In this document: piece by piece, positions 15,977 through 24,496 of the stretch
Layout of the letters: every line of letters starts with the position of its first letter
How positions within the stretch are numbered: position 1 is the first letter of the stretch
NCBI GenBank assembly: GCA_005878615.1
Contig: VBLT01000117.1
Coordinates: 1 to 36,718 of the forward strand
Length of the DNA: 36,718 nt
Origin: Methanobacteriota archaeon
Lineage (GTDB): Archaea; Thermoplasmatota; Thermoplasmata; RBG-16-68-12
Reading direction: 5' to 3'
The notes under the pieces: generated by a model
Told to the model about the DNA's origin: nothing
The model's input: the letters and a program-made list of their open reading frames with translations, nothing else
Databases searched by the model: none
Translations under genes and position numbers: made by a program

Positions 15977-17032
15977 TTGGAGCCGAAGCTCTCGCCGGAT
16001 CTCCTCCTGACGGGGTATCGAAACCTCGTCCTCGTCCGCACGCTCGATTCGCGGATGCTGTCCCTCCAGCGCCAAGGGCGCATCGGGTTCTACGTGCCGA
16101 GCACCGGGGAAGAGGCGTGCCAGGTGGGGAGCGCGATGGCCCTCGAGAAGCGGGATTGGGTCTTCCCGGCGTACCGCGAACCCGGCGCGGCGATCTGGCG
16201 CGGCTTCCCGATCGAGACGCTCATCGCGCAGGCCTACGGAAACGCCGCGGACCCCCAGCGAGGCCGCCAGATGCCGAACCACTTCGGGGCGAGCGACATC
16301 CATTACGTCACGACCTCGAGCCCCGTCGGCACGCAAATCACGCAGGCCGTCGGCGCCGCGTGGGCCGCGAAGATCCGCCACGAGGACGTCGTCAGCCTGA
16401 CGTTTTTCGGAGACGGGGCCACGAGCGAGGGCGACTTCCATGCCGGGATGAACTTTGCCGGCGTCTTCAAAGCCTCGACGATCTTCTTCTGCAAGAACAA
16501 CCAGTGGGCCATCTCCGTGCCCGTCGCGAAACAGACCGCGGCCAAGACGATCGCGGAGAAAGCGCGCGCGTATGGGATGGACGGCGTCCGGGTCGACGGG
16601 AACGACTTGCTCGCCGTGTATGCGGTCACGAAGGCCGCGGTCGACAAAGCGCGGGGAGGCGGCGGCCCGACCCTCATCGAGGCCCTCACCTACCGGATGG
16701 GCCCGCATTCGTCGAGCGACGATCCGACCCGCTACCGCTCCAAGGACGAGGTCGAGGCCTGGGCCCGGCGGGACCCGATCGACCGGATGCGGAAATACCT
16801 CGAGCTCAAGGGACTCTGGTCGAAGGACCGCGAGGACGCCCTGCGCGCCGAGCTCGATGACCTGATCCAGAACACGATCAAGGAGGTCGAGCGGCAACCG
16901 CCGCCCGCGATCGAGACGCTCTTTTCGGACGTCACCGCGGAGCTGAGCCCGCAGATTCGCGAGCAGATGGAGGCCTACCTCGCTTCGGGGGAGCGCCGCC
17001 GGCCGGAGATGCTCGACAAGTTCCCCCTGTGA
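15977..17032 (+). CDS. 2-oxoacid dehydrogenase E1 alpha subunit (second, orphan copy)
   Basis: This is a paralogue of the gene at 2598, with the same ThDP motif (FFGDGATS ... CKNNQWAIS) and the HSSSDDPTRYR loop. It follows lipA and has no E1-beta beside it, so it may share the E1-beta at 4252 and give a second substrate range. The start is odd. The frame stays open and conserved upstream of TTG 15977 (LLRIVDVDGTYDSKLEPKL, matching LRVIRDDGSTDPRLDPKL in the first copy), but no ATG, GTG or TTG precedes that part in frame. A GTG sits in the GTGA at the lipA stop (15912) in another frame; one extra base, for example in AAAA at 15930-15933, would join them. Coordinates given are the conservative TTG start; the true protein probably begins near 15912. 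Confidence 0.92.
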   Translation: MEPKLSPDLLLTGYRNLVLVRTLDSRMLSLQRQGRIGFYVPSTGEEACQVGSAMALEKRDWVFPAYREPGAAIWRGFPIETLIAQAYGNAADPQRGRQMPNHFGASDIHYVTTSSPVGTQITQAVGAAWAAKIRHEDVVSLTFFGDGATSEGDFHAGMNFAGVFKASTIFFCKNNQWAISVPVAKQTAAKTIAEKARAYGMDGVRVDGNDLLAVYAVTKAAVDKARGGGGPTLIEALTYRMGPHSSSDDPTRYRSKDEVEAWARRDPIDRMRKYLELKGLWSKDREDALRAELDDLIQNTIKEVERQPPPAIETLFSDVTAELSPQIREQMEAYLASGERRRPEMLDKFPL

Positions 17033-17035
17033 CCT

Positions 17036-17599
17036 ATGGCGGATCCGTTGCGCGCGGAGCGCGTGACCTTGAGGGACGGTCGGGCCGTCGTCGTTCGGCC
17101 CGCGTCGGTCGACGACGCGGAGGAGACGTTCAAAAACATCAACCTGATCGGCGCGGAACAAGTCTACATCATGATCGACCGGATCGACAACGTCGACGAG
17201 GAACGGCGGTGGCTGTCCTCGTTCGACGGAATCCGGAGTGTGCTGCTCCTCGCGCTGGCCGGTCGCGAGGTGGTGGGATCGGCGGACTGCCATGGAGGGA
17301 CGTATCCGAAAGACCGCCACGTCGGAGGGATCGGCATCGTCGTCCGGGACGGGTGGCGGGAAGTCGGACTCGGTCGCCTCTTGATGGAGCGAATCCTCGA
17401 GTGGATGCGAGCGCAGGGCCTCGAGAAAGCGGAACTCGCGGTCTTTGCGACGAACGACCGGGCCCGCCGGTTGTACGAGTCCCTCGGCTTCGTCGAGGAA
17501 GGCGTCCGCCGCGGACACGTCCGGATTCGCGGAGCCTACGTCGACGAGGTCCTCATGGGCCTCTGGTTGAAACGGTCGGCCCGCTCCGGCGTCCCGTGA
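17036..17599 (+). CDS. GNAT-family N-acetyltransferase
   Basis: The 187-residue protein has the GNAT fold: acetyl-CoA-binding motif A in GIVVRDGWREVGLGRLLMERI and motif B in ELAVFATNDRARRLYESLGFVEEG, the ending typical of RimI/PhnO-type enzymes. It would transfer an acetyl group from acetyl-CoA to an amine of a small molecule or protein; the acceptor is unknown. The start at 17036 is ATG, three bases after the E1-alpha stop, so it is probably the last gene of the lipA-E1-alpha operon. Whether it acts on the dehydrogenase is speculation. Confidence 0.88.
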   Translation: MADPLRAERVTLRDGRAVVVRPASVDDAEETFKNINLIGAEQVYIMIDRIDNVDEERRWLSSFDGIRSVLLLALAGREVVGSADCHGGTYPKDRHVGGIGIVVRDGWREVGLGRLLMERILEWMRAQGLEKAELAVFATNDRARRLYESLGFVEEGVRRGHVRIRGAYVDEVLMGLWLKRSARSGVP

Positions 17600-17604
17600 G
17601 TCAT

Positions 17605-17612
17605 CCTTAAAC
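17605..17612 (+). promoter_or_regulatory. TATA-like element for the VOC protein gene
   Basis: The sequence ccttaaac lies 34-41 nt before ATG 17646, which is also preceded by GGGGAG at about 17634. This argues for the 17646 start over the track start at 17625. Confidence 0.4.
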
Positions 17613-17645
17613 GTCGGACCTGTTTTGCACCTCGGGGAGTTTTCA

Positions 17646-18212
17646 ATGGCTCGACGAGCAAAGCGAACGACGACGCGAAAGAAATCGAAAAGCACATCCA
17701 GGCCGCGGGCGGCGGCGAGCACCGCCAACCCCGCGGGACAGCGGACCGTGACGCCGTACCTGGTGATCGACGGAGCCTCGAAGGCGATCGAGTTCTACAA
17801 ACGGGCGTTCGGTGCAAAGGAGGTCAACCGGTCTCCGATGCCGGACGGCTCAATCATGCACGCCTCGATCCGGATCGGCGATTCGATCATCATGATGTCC
17901 GACGAGTTCCCGGGCGGCGATTCGAAATCCCCGACGTCGGCGGGTTCGACGACCGTGAACCTGCACATCAACTCGAAAGACGTCGACAAACTTTGGAACC
18001 AGGCCCTGAACGCGGGTGCGAAGCCAACCCTCCCGCTGGAGAACCAGTTCTGGGGAGAGCGATACGGCAAACTCCAGGATCCCTTCGGCCACATCTGGTC
18101 CGTCTCCATGCCGGTCCAGATGAGCGAACGGGAGAAGGAGGCGAAACGGCAGGCGGCCTTCGCGATGATGGGAGCTGGCGAGGAACCGGCCTCCGAGAAA
18201 AGCTGGCCCTAG
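17646..18212 (+). CDS. VOC/glyoxalase-fold protein (PhnB-like) with lysine-rich N-terminus
   Basis: The core (about residues 35-155) matches vicinal-oxygen-chelate proteins of the PhnB/3-demethylubiquinone-methyltransferase-like group: TVTPYLVIDGASKAIEFYKRAFGA, HASIRIGDSIIMMSDE, and ERYGKLQDPFGHIWSVS with the usual C-terminal metal-side Glu region. Such proteins bind or transform small molecules with or without a metal; the substrate is unknown. The first 30 residues are a basic tail (ARRAKRTTTRKKSKSTSR) that could bind nucleic acid or be disordered. The C-terminus is a charged helix. The chosen ATG gives 188 residues. It appears to be a single-gene transcript. Confidence 0.86.
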   Translation: MARRAKRTTTRKKSKSTSRPRAAASTANPAGQRTVTPYLVIDGASKAIEFYKRAFGAKEVNRSPMPDGSIMHASIRIGDSIIMMSDEFPGGDSKSPTSAGSTTVNLHINSKDVDKLWNQALNAGAKPTLPLENQFWGERYGKLQDPFGHIWSVSMPVQMSEREKEAKRQAAFAMMGAGEEPASEKSWP

Positions 18213-18227
18213 CCGCATCCGAATCTA

Positions 18228-18236
18228 TCTTTATAG
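18228..18236 (+). promoter_or_regulatory. TATA-like element for the ABC transporter operon
   Basis: The sequence tctttatag is centred 28 nt before GTG 18260, so the first ABC gene is probably leaderless. It rules out the upstream part of the track ORF (17993). Confidence 0.55.
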
Positions 18237-18259
18237 GCATCGTTCGCCTGCACCGGCGC

Positions 18260-19186
18260 GTGACGGACGAGCCCCTCCAGGCAGAGGACGTGCGCAAGGT
18301 ATATCGCGGCCGCATCGGACCGCACGTCGAGGCCTTGCGAGGGGTCTCCCTTTCCATTCGTCGAGGGGAGCGGCTGTCGCTCCTCGGGCGGAACGGCGCC
18401 GGTAAGACGACCTTCCTCCGCATCGCCTCCACCCTCCTCCTGCCGACGTCGGGTCGGATTCACGTCTTCGGTTTCGACGTGGTCGATGAGCCAGAACGCG
18501 TGCGGCCTCTGATCGCGGTCGTGCCGCAGGAAGGGAAGCCGTTCTTCCATCTCACCCCGCGAGAACAGGTGTACTGTTACCTGAGGGCCCGCGGCATCGC
18601 TCGCGAAATCGCACGGGCACGGACCGAAGAGGCCTTGGAGAAGATGGGGCTCCTCGAGGTCGCGGACCGCCTGAGCGTCACGTTGAGCGGCGGGCAGAAA
18701 CAACGCGCCATGGTCGCAACGGTCATGGCGACGGAGGCCCCGCTCATGTTCCTCGACGAGCCGACGATCGGCCTGGACCCGTTCGCGCGTCGGGCCGTGT
18801 GGGACGTCCTGCGGGAACTCACGAGGAAGGGATCCACGGTCTTGCTCACGACGCATTACCTCGACGAGGCGGAGGCCCTCTCCGAGAGGCTCTACATCGT
18901 CGAGGAAGGACGGATCCTGTTCGAAGGGACCGCGGCGGATGCGAAGCGGCAGATTGGAGGGACCTTGCGCGTGTCGATCGAGAACGGCGGCCCGGTCCGG
19001 GACCTGTTCCGCTCCTTCGGACAGACCGTCGAGGAGGGGACGGCCCTCTCCGTGATCACGGGTCCCGAGCGGATCCACGAGATCATGGACATCGCCCTCC
19101 GAAATCGGTTGTCCGCGACCGTCGGCCCCGTGACCCTCGAAGAGGCTTTCCTCACGATCGTCGGACGATCGATCGACGAGGAGTGA
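18260..19186 (+). CDS. ABC-2 type transporter, ATP-binding protein
   Basis: The ATPase drives an ABC exporter on the cytosolic membrane face. All nucleotide-binding elements are intact: Walker A GRNGAGKTT, Q-loop VVPQEG, signature LSGGQKQRA, Walker B LMFLDEPTIGLDP and H-loop TTHYLDEAE. The C-terminal 90 residues (from about LRVSIENGG) are the regulatory tail found in DrrA/NatA-like proteins. GTG 18260 gives 308 residues; the longer track ORF overlaps the VOC gene in another frame. Two permeases follow. The family moves drugs, lipids, polysaccharides or ions; the substrate is not deducible. Confidence 0.95.
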   Translation: MTDEPLQAEDVRKVYRGRIGPHVEALRGVSLSIRRGERLSLLGRNGAGKTTFLRIASTLLLPTSGRIHVFGFDVVDEPERVRPLIAVVPQEGKPFFHLTPREQVYCYLRARGIAREIARARTEEALEKMGLLEVADRLSVTLSGGQKQRAMVATVMATEAPLMFLDEPTIGLDPFARRAVWDVLRELTRKGSTVLLTTHYLDEAEALSERLYIVEEGRILFEGTAADAKRQIGGTLRVSIENGGPVRDLFRSFGQTVEEGTALSVITGPERIHEIMDIALRNRLSATVGPVTLEEAFLTIVGRSIDEE

Positions 19187-19190
19187 TCGC

Positions 19191-19937
19191 ATGGCCTTCC
19201 GACTTCATTGGGCGGGCTCGGGCGTCTTCCTCGCGACGGAGGTCCGCGTGCAGCTCCACGAATGGCTCGCGATCGTGACGGGCACCCTGACGCCCGGCGC
19301 GCTGATCGTGTTCGTCGCGATCCTCGCCCCCGAGCTCCTGCCGGTGACGCTGGTCGGCGCCCTCGTCTACTCGATGTTCCTCATCGGACAGCGGGTCTTG
19401 AACGAGGCCGCCTACGTCCGCATCGACCACAAGCTGAACGAGCTGTACCATGCGAGTCCCCTCTCGCCGGAAGGGTACTTCGTCGGCATCGCCGGCGGCA
19501 TGCTCGTCGCGTACCTCCCGCCGAGCCTCGTGCTCCTCGGGATCTTGCAGATCCTCCATCCCCTCGACGCGGTCGCGGGACTCACGCTAATCGTCTGCCT
19601 CCTCGCGGTCTGGGCCGTCTCGTCGACGATCGGGTACGTCGTCTCGACCTTGTTCAAGGACATGAAGACCATCTGGCCCTACTCGGCCCTCCTGACGAAT
19701 CTGTTCGGCGTCGTGCCGCCCGTGTTCTATCGACTCGGGAGCGTGCCGGTCGAGTGGCGGTCCGTGGTCCTCCTGCTCCCGACGAGCGCGGCCGCGGTCC
19801 TGGTCGATTCCGCGGCGGGACTCGAGCCCTTGACGCGGACCGAGGCGACGACCGCGGCGGTCGCCCTCGCGGCGGAGGCGCTGGTCCTTTTCGCATTCGG
19901 CATCTATTGGGCTCGGCGGACGGCCCGGGAGCGGTGA
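19191..19937 (+). CDS. ABC-2 type transporter permease, first
   Basis: The 248-residue membrane protein has about six hydrophobic segments (for example TGTLTPGALIVFVAILAPEL, LVGALVYSMFLIG, VGIAGGMLVAYLPPSLVLLG, LTLIVCLLAVWAVSSTIGYV and AALAAEALVLFAFGIYW-type C-terminal helix). The pattern is that of ABC-2 permeases, including the LHPLDAVAGL/DMKTIWPYSALLTNLFGVVPPVFY stretch before the last loop. It starts with ATG four bases after the ATPase stop. Its stop overlaps the second permease by GTGA. The two permeases are similar in layout and presumably form a heterodimer. Confidence 0.87.
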   Translation: MAFRLHWAGSGVFLATEVRVQLHEWLAIVTGTLTPGALIVFVAILAPELLPVTLVGALVYSMFLIGQRVLNEAAYVRIDHKLNELYHASPLSPEGYFVGIAGGMLVAYLPPSLVLLGILQILHPLDAVAGLTLIVCLLAVWAVSSTIGYVVSTLFKDMKTIWPYSALLTNLFGVVPPVFYRLGSVPVEWRSVVLLLPTSAAAVLVDSAAGLEPLTRTEATTAAVALAAEALVLFAFGIYWARRTARER

Positions 19938-20698
19938 GGATGGCCGCGGAAATGCCGCTCCGATCCCACCCGCAACGTGGTCGAGTCCTCCCGGCCTGGG
20001 CCTTCATCGGTTGGAGATGGGTCTGGCGGAGCCCGGCCGCGGCGATCGTGCCCCTGCTTCAGCCGTTCTTCTTCCTCTACTTCCTCCACGTCATCGCACC
20101 GCGGGAGCTCTTCCCCTTGCAGGTCGCGGGCGCGATGCTCTTCTCCACCCAGAACATCGGCAGCTGGTGCCTGTCCGATTCCGCCGTCTTCCGGATCGAA
20201 TTGCGACTGCAGGACATCTTCGTCGCGTCGCCCGTCGACAAGGTGCGCTACCTGGTCGGCATCGCCTTCTCGAACCTGATCCCCGCGATGCCCGCGATCG
20301 TCGTCCTCGGGATCATCCTCTCGATGGTGACGGCTGTCTCTCTGTTCGGGTGGCTCGTGTTGATCGCTTGCATCCTCACGATCTGGATCCTCTACTCGGC
20401 CATCGGCATCGCGGTCTCGAGTCGACTGCGGAGCCAGCGCGAGGTCTGGCCCGTCGGGAATCTGATTTTCACGCTCCTCGGGATCCTCTCGCCCCTCTAC
20501 TATCCGATCTCGCGGCTTCCGTCCGGCTGGGGGGAGATCGCGAGGCTGCTGCCCGCAACGTACGCGGCCCTCTTGGTCCAAGGGGCGCTGGGACTCGAAA
20601 GGTCCACGAATTTCGCGGTCGACGGCGGCCTCCTGATCCTTTCGGCGGCCGTGGGGCTCGTCGCGGCCTGGTGGCTCTACGAATGGAGGGAACGCTAG
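19934..20698 (+). CDS. ABC-2 type transporter permease, second
   Basis: This is a membrane protein of about 254 residues with six hydrophobic segments. It has the same order of elements as the first permease: AAAIVPLLQPFFFLYFLHVI, a loop with LQDIFVASPVDKVRYLVGIAF (compare LYHASPLSPEGYFVGIAG), ILSMVTAVSLFGWLVLIACIL, WPVGNLIFTLLGILSPLYYP, and a C-terminal helix ending WWLYEWRER. The start is GTG 19934 in the GTGA overlap, or ATG 19940. The track ORF from 19208 carries shadow sequence at its front. The stop is one base away from the convergent leuB stop. Confidence 0.87.
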   Translation: MRMAAEMPLRSHPQRGRVLPAWAFIGWRWVWRSPAAAIVPLLQPFFFLYFLHVIAPRELFPLQVAGAMLFSTQNIGSWCLSDSAVFRIELRLQDIFVASPVDKVRYLVGIAFSNLIPAMPAIVVLGIILSMVTAVSLFGWLVLIACILTIWILYSAIGIAVSSRLRSQREVWPVGNLIFTLLGILSPLYYPISRLPSGWGEIARLLPATYAALLVQGALGLERSTNFAVDGGLLILSAAVGLVAAWWLYEWRER

Positions 20699-20699
20699 G

Positions 20700-21830
20700 C
20701 TATGGCCGACCCTTCGCGATGGATGGGATCGACGCGGCGATCGCGCTCCCGACCTCGCTGCATCGAGCCGTTCCGCCGAGATCGTATGTGAGGGCTTTGC
20801 CTTCGCGCAAGTGACGCTCGACCGCGGCTTCGACCGAGACGGCGGCCTCCCGCAGGGCCTTGTCCTTCTTTCTCCGACCGAGCCAGTCGGCCATCATCTG
20901 GACCGCCAGAATCATCGCGATCGGGTTGACCTCGTCGCGGCCGGCGTGTTTCGGGGCGCTGCCGTGAATCGGCTCGAACATCGCGTGCGCGTCGCCGATG
21001 TTCCCCCCCGCCGCCATGCCCATCCCGCCTTGGAGGACCGCGGCCAAGTCCGTCGCGATGTCACCGAACACGTTGGAGGTCACCGCGACGTCGTACGCCT
21101 CCGGCGAACGAACGAGCCACTGCTGGAACGCATCGATGTATGCGTAGTCCCTCCGGATGTCGGGATACCCGGCCGCGACCTCGTCGTAGATCCGTCGGAA
21201 GAGTTTGCAACCCGCGGTCACGTTCGATTTGTCGACGCAGGTCACCCGGCGCGTCCGATCCGCCGGCGCACCCGACCTCTGCTTCGAAAGTTCGAAGGCG
21301 AAACGGATCACGCGCTCGGCGCCCTTTCGGGTGATGATCCGGCTGTCCACCGCGAGCTCGTCAATCCCGCCGCGCGAGAGGAACCCGCGAGCCGGCGTGT
21401 AGAGGCCCTCCGTGTTCTCCCGGACGATGACGAAATCGACTTTGCCGGGCTCCCACACCTGCTTGAACCCGTCGTGGACCTTGTGCCGCACGTTCGGATA
21501 GAGCTTCGTCGGACGCACATTCGCGTACAGGTCGAGTCCGAATCGGAGGCCGAAGACCACGCCGACGCCGGCGACCTCGCCGTTCGGAAGGGTCGCCTCC
21601 GGCAGACCGACCGCGCCGAGGAGGATCGCGTCCGCCGATTTGCAGGACTCGAATGCGCCATCGGGCCACTCGGCTCCCGTGTCGAGGTAGTACTGGCCGC
21701 CCGCGGGGAAGGGAATCGTCTCGAAGGAGAGGCCGAACGAATCCTGGATCGCCTTGAGGACCTTCACGCCCTCTCGCATGACCTCGGGGCCGGTCCCATC
21801 CCCCGGGAGGAGGACCAGCTTGTATGCCAT
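20700..21830 (-). CDS. leuB: 3-isopropylmalate dehydrogenase family (LeuB / homoisocitrate-type)
   Basis: This is an NAD(P)-dependent beta-decarboxylating dehydrogenase of 376 residues. The family signs are LLPGDGTGPEVM, LLGAVGLPE, LDLYANVRPTKLYPNV, VRENTEGLY, the metal-site region DVAVTSNVFGDIATDLAAVLQGGMGMAAGGNIG, and the cofactor loop EPIHGSAPKHAGRDEVNP. leuC and leuD lie upstream on the same strand, so 3-isopropylmalate oxidation in leucine synthesis is the first reading. Homoisocitrate, isocitrate or tartrate-type substrates are close relatives and cannot be excluded. A cccttatg box centred 29 nt before the ATG suggests its own leaderless transcript. Confidence 0.87.
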   Translation of the reverse strand: MAYKLVLLPGDGTGPEVMREGVKVLKAIQDSFGLSFETIPFPAGGQYYLDTGAEWPDGAFESCKSADAILLGAVGLPEATLPNGEVAGVGVVFGLRFGLDLYANVRPTKLYPNVRHKVHDGFKQVWEPGKVDFVIVRENTEGLYTPARGFLSRGGIDELAVDSRIITRKGAERVIRFAFELSKQRSGAPADRTRRVTCVDKSNVTAGCKLFRRIYDEVAAGYPDIRRDYAYIDAFQQWLVRSPEAYDVAVTSNVFGDIATDLAAVLQGGMGMAAGGNIGDAHAMFEPIHGSAPKHAGRDEVNPIAMILAVQMMADWLGRRKKDKALREAAVSVEAAVERHLREGKALTYDLGGTARCSEVGSAIAASIPSIAKGRP

Positions 21831-21855
21831 CGGGCCGGCGGAAGGTGAGAGCCAG

Positions 21856-21863
21856 CATAAGGG
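21856..21863 (-). promoter_or_regulatory. TATA-like element for leuB
   Basis: The minus-strand sequence cccttatg is centred about 29 nt before the leuB ATG at 21830. The rest of the 129-base gap between leuB and the next gene shows nothing else recognisable. Confidence 0.45.
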
Positions 21864-21959
21864 TTCGGAACGTCCGCGTGACGCAGGCGCAGAACGCCCA
21901 CGAGCTCACGCTTCTCCTTGCGTCCGATCCTCGCGAGACTCAACCGGTGCGGGTGGTCT

Positions 21960-22439
21960 TCAGGCGTCCCACTTGACGATGAAACTCTTGAGCCCGCTGT
22001 CGGGGACATCAAAGTACTCGGCGCAATAGTTGAAATTCCCCGCCGGGAGCGCCATGGCCGTGTTGTTTTGGAGCTGCAAGGCGCCCGTCCGGACGGAGCA
22101 ATTTCCGGTGATGACATTCCCGTCGGCCTTGTAGAGCCATAGGCTGACATAGGGAGCCCGGAATGTATCCGTGAACGTGGGCGTCGCGGTAAGCGGGCCG
22201 GTCATTGTGATCGCGCTTGACGTGGGACCGCACCAGAAGGTCTCCTGACCATTCGTCCCCACCGTCACACCCGGCGGATCGGCAATGGTGGGATCACAAT
22301 TACGCGTGATCGTCGCGCTGACGGAAACCCCCGGCATGTGATGATAGAACAACGTGACTGCGATCGCCGTCCCGATTCCCACCGTCATGGCCACAAGAAA
22401 CGCCGCTAGCGTCAGCATCGATCTGTTTCGCTTGTTCAA
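21960..22439 (-). CDS. Small secreted or membrane-anchored protein with four cysteines, unknown
   Basis: The frame has a basic start (NKRNRSM), a hydrophobic segment (LTLAAFLVAMTVGIGTAIAVTLF) and an extracytoplasmic part of about 120 residues. Four cysteines there (ITRNCDP, TFWCGPT, GNCSVR, NYCAEY) could form two disulfides. The exported part is rich in Thr, Ser and Asn and contains beta-like strands. I do not recognise a family. The start is uncertain: TTG 22439 follows ggggggagtgga and a tttctaag box, while ATG 22418 would also keep the hydrophobic segment. The track start at 22571 is unlikely. It sits between leuD and leuB with no evident functional link. Confidence 0.6.
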   Translation of the reverse strand: MNKRNRSMLTLAAFLVAMTVGIGTAIAVTLFYHHMPGVSVSATITRNCDPTIADPPGVTVGTNGQETFWCGPTSSAITMTGPLTATPTFTDTFRAPYVSLWLYKADGNVITGNCSVRTGALQLQNNTAMALPAGNFNYCAEYFDVPDSGLKSFIVKWDA

Positions 22440-22607
22440 TCCACTCCCCCCTTCAAACCCCTTAGAAAAGGGATCCGAACTGGTCCGTCGAACGGAATTC
22501 CCGCTCGGCGCCATGCAGCAAGTGGTGGCCGCTCGCATATAGTTACCGCCCCGGGACAAGGGCCACCTCACCCCGCAGCGTCACGGCCTCGTTTTCAGTA
22601 GCCAGAA

Positions 22608-23114
22608 TCAGGATCGCTTCGTCGAGAGGTCCGAGCGAATCTTCGCGACCAGGCCCCCCGCCTCCAGGATCTCGAGCACGTTCGGCGGCAGCGCGGTGAA
22701 CCGCATGACCTGACCGTGCGGGATGCGGACCTCTCCGCCGGCCATGTCGACCTCGATCACGTCGCCGGGCTGCACCTTCGCCCGCAACCCGGGGCACTCG
22801 AGGACGGGGAAACCGAGGTTGATCGCATTCCGGAAGAAAATGCGGGCAAAGGAATTCGCCAGGATTCCCGAGATGCCGAGGGTCTTGAGGGCGACCGGGG
22901 CCTGTTCGCGGCTGGAGCCGCAGCCGAAGTTGTCGCCCGCGACGATCACATCTCCGGGCTGCACCTTGCTCGACCAAGTCGGGTCCACGGCCTCGAACGC
23001 GTGCGCCGCGAACACCTTCGCGTCCGTCGTCCCGAGGTACTTGCCCGCGATGATGTGGTCGGTCGAGACATCGTCCCCGAACGTCCACACGCGTCCGCGG
23101 AACTCACGGAGCAT
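22608..23114 (-). CDS. leuD: 3-isopropylmalate dehydratase small subunit LeuD
   Basis: This is the swivel domain of the aconitase-type hydro-lyase that converts 2-isopropylmalate to 3-isopropylmalate with LeuC. Family motifs are [15 protein letters not shown] and [15 protein letters not shown], with the substrate-binding Ser/Arg segment, then [19 protein letters not shown] 23114 gives 168 residues, the normal size for the archaeal small subunit; the longer track ORF runs antiparallel over the leuC end. The ATG is preceded by GAGGAAACTG and by a gctttattc box at 28 nt. leuC ends 86 bases upstream. The homologous homoaconitase small subunit is an alternative. Confidence 0.94.
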   Translation of the reverse strand: MLREFRGRVWTFGDDVSTDHIIAGKYLGTTDAKVFAAHAFEAVDPTWSSKVQPGDVIVAGDNFGCGSSREQAPVALKTLGISGILANSFARIFFRNAINLGFPVLECPGLRAKVQPGDVIEVDMAGGEVRIPHGQVMRFTALPPNVLEILEAGGLVAKIRSDLSTKRS

Positions 23115-23137
23115 CAGTTTCCTCAAGGGGCGGGGAC

Positions 23138-23146
23138 GAATAAAGC
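23138..23146 (-). promoter_or_regulatory. TATA-like element for leuD
   Basis: The minus-strand gctttattc is centred about 28 nt before the leuD ATG at 23114, within the 86-base gap after leuC. It suggests separate or additional initiation for leuD. Confidence 0.42.
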
Positions 23147-23200
23147 TGGCGCGAAGAACCGGACCCGGCGAAGCCCTCCGGCCGGTTTCGACCGGACGCG

Positions 23201-24457
23201 CTAGACTTTTCGCGGATCCGTGATTTCTCCATGGATCGCGGAAGCGGTCACGGTCCAAGGAGAGGCGAGGTATACCTGCGCCTGAGGCGACCCCATGCGC
23301 CCCGGATAGTTTCGGTTCGTCGAGGAGATGCAGACTTCGTCGCCCGCGAGGGTGCCGAGGTGGCCCCCGAAGCACGGGCCGCAGGTCGACGAGGTGAACG
23401 TCGCCCCGGCGTCCATGAAGATCTCGATCAAGCCTTCCTCGAGCGCCTGGCGATAGATGATCTGCGAGGCAGGGGTGATCTGAAACCGAACGCCCGGTGC
23501 GACCTTCTCGCCCTTCAGCAATTCCGCCGCGATGCGCAGGTCCTCGATCCGGGCGTTCGTGCACGAGCCGAGGAACGCGACGTCGATCTTGGTGCCCTGG
23601 ACCTCCTCGACCGGCTTGAGGTTGGCCGGGTTCGAAGGACATGCCACCTGCGGGCCCATGCCGTCGACGTCGAAGGCGAAGGACTTCGCGAAAGTCGCCC
23701 CGTCATCGGACGAAATCGGCCGAAACGGGAGGCCGTTGTGGGCCAGATACCGCTTCGTCGTCTCGTCGGCGGCGATCATCCCGACCTTCGCCCCCATCTC
23801 GGTCGTCATGTTGCACAGCACGAACCGCTCGTTCATCGGGAGGGCCCCGACGGTCGGCCCCGCGAACTCGACGGCAGCGTATCGAGCCCCATCGTCCCCG
23901 GTCGTCCCGATCACCTTCAGGATCACGTCCTTGGCCCCGGTGCACCGACCCAGCGTGCCTCGGATGTCGACACGGATCGTCTCCGGGACGCGCAGCCACA
24001 GACGGCCGGTCGCCATCACGGCGGCCGTGTCCGTCGCCCCGATGCCGGCCGCGAACGCGCCGAGGGCGCCCACCATGTTCGTGTGGCTGTCGCTCCCGAT
24101 CACCAGGTCCCACGGATGCGCGTAGCCTCGCTCCGCGATGAGCTGGTGCACGATGCCATGGTCCCCGACGTCGTGGAATCGTTGGATGCCCTGCCTCCGG
24201 CAGAAGTCCCGGATCGTCTGATGCATCTTCGCGATCTCCGGCGTCGGTGGGGGGACCCAATGGTCCAGAGTGACCACGATCTTCGTCGGGTCCCAAACCT
24301 TCGCGGTCCCGATCTCGCCGAACGGGATCAGGGCCATCGCGAGCATCTCGTGCATATACAACAGGTCGACGGACCCATCGACGATCTGGCCCGGTCGGAC
24401 GGATTCGTTTCCGCTCGCCTTCGCAAGGATCTTCTCCGACATCGTGAGCGCGGGCAT
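23201..24457 (-). CDS. leuC: 3-isopropylmalate dehydratase large subunit LeuC
   Basis: This is the Fe-S catalytic subunit of the aconitase family. The cluster ligands are visible in [11 protein letters not shown] and in [14 protein letters not shown]. Other marks are [27 protein letters not shown] and [19 protein letters not shown]. The enzyme isomerises 2- to 3-isopropylmalate; archaeal members can also act on homocitrate or citramalate derivatives. The track starts at ATG 24490, but that ATG lies inside a gctttatgag box which fits a TATA element; ATG 24457 ([13 protein letters not shown]) is about 34 nt downstream and matches the usual N-terminus. That gives 418 residues. It heads the leuC-leuD cluster. 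Confidence 0.94.
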   Translation of the reverse strand: MPALTMSEKILAKASGNESVRPGQIVDGSVDLLYMHEMLAMALIPFGEIGTAKVWDPTKIVVTLDHWVPPPTPEIAKMHQTIRDFCRRQGIQRFHDVGDHGIVHQLIAERGYAHPWDLVIGSDSHTNMVGALGAFAAGIGATDTAAVMATGRLWLRVPETIRVDIRGTLGRCTGAKDVILKVIGTTGDDGARYAAVEFAGPTVGALPMNERFVLCNMTTEMGAKVGMIAADETTKRYLAHNGLPFRPISSDDGATFAKSFAFDVDGMGPQVACPSNPANLKPVEEVQGTKIDVAFLGSCTNARIEDLRIAAELLKGEKVAPGVRFQITPASQIIYRQALEEGLIEIFMDAGATFTSSTCGPCFGGHLGTLAGDEVCISSTNRNYPGRMGSPQAQVYLASPWTVTASAIHGEITDPRKV

Positions 24458-24486
24458 CGTCCGGTGTACCTCATCCCCGACGCGGC

Positions 24487-24496
24487 TCATAAAGCT
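24487..24496 (-). promoter_or_regulatory. TATA-like element for leuC
   Basis: The minus-strand gctttatgag lies about 34 nt before ATG 24457. It contains the ATG used by the ORF track at 24490, which would therefore be upstream of the transcript. Confidence 0.48.

Noticed and set aside
15614-17728. 704-residue minus-strand ORF opposite the second E1-alpha and the GNAT gene
   Set aside because: It is antisense to genes with clear motifs. High GC at third positions keeps this frame open. Composition is Arg/Asp/Val-rich and no family pattern is seen.
17605-20698. A defence or toxin-antitoxin system around the ABC operon
   Set aside because: The genes are a VOC protein, an ordinary ABC-2 ATPase and two permeases; no nuclease, reverse transcriptase, methylase or toxin motif is visible.
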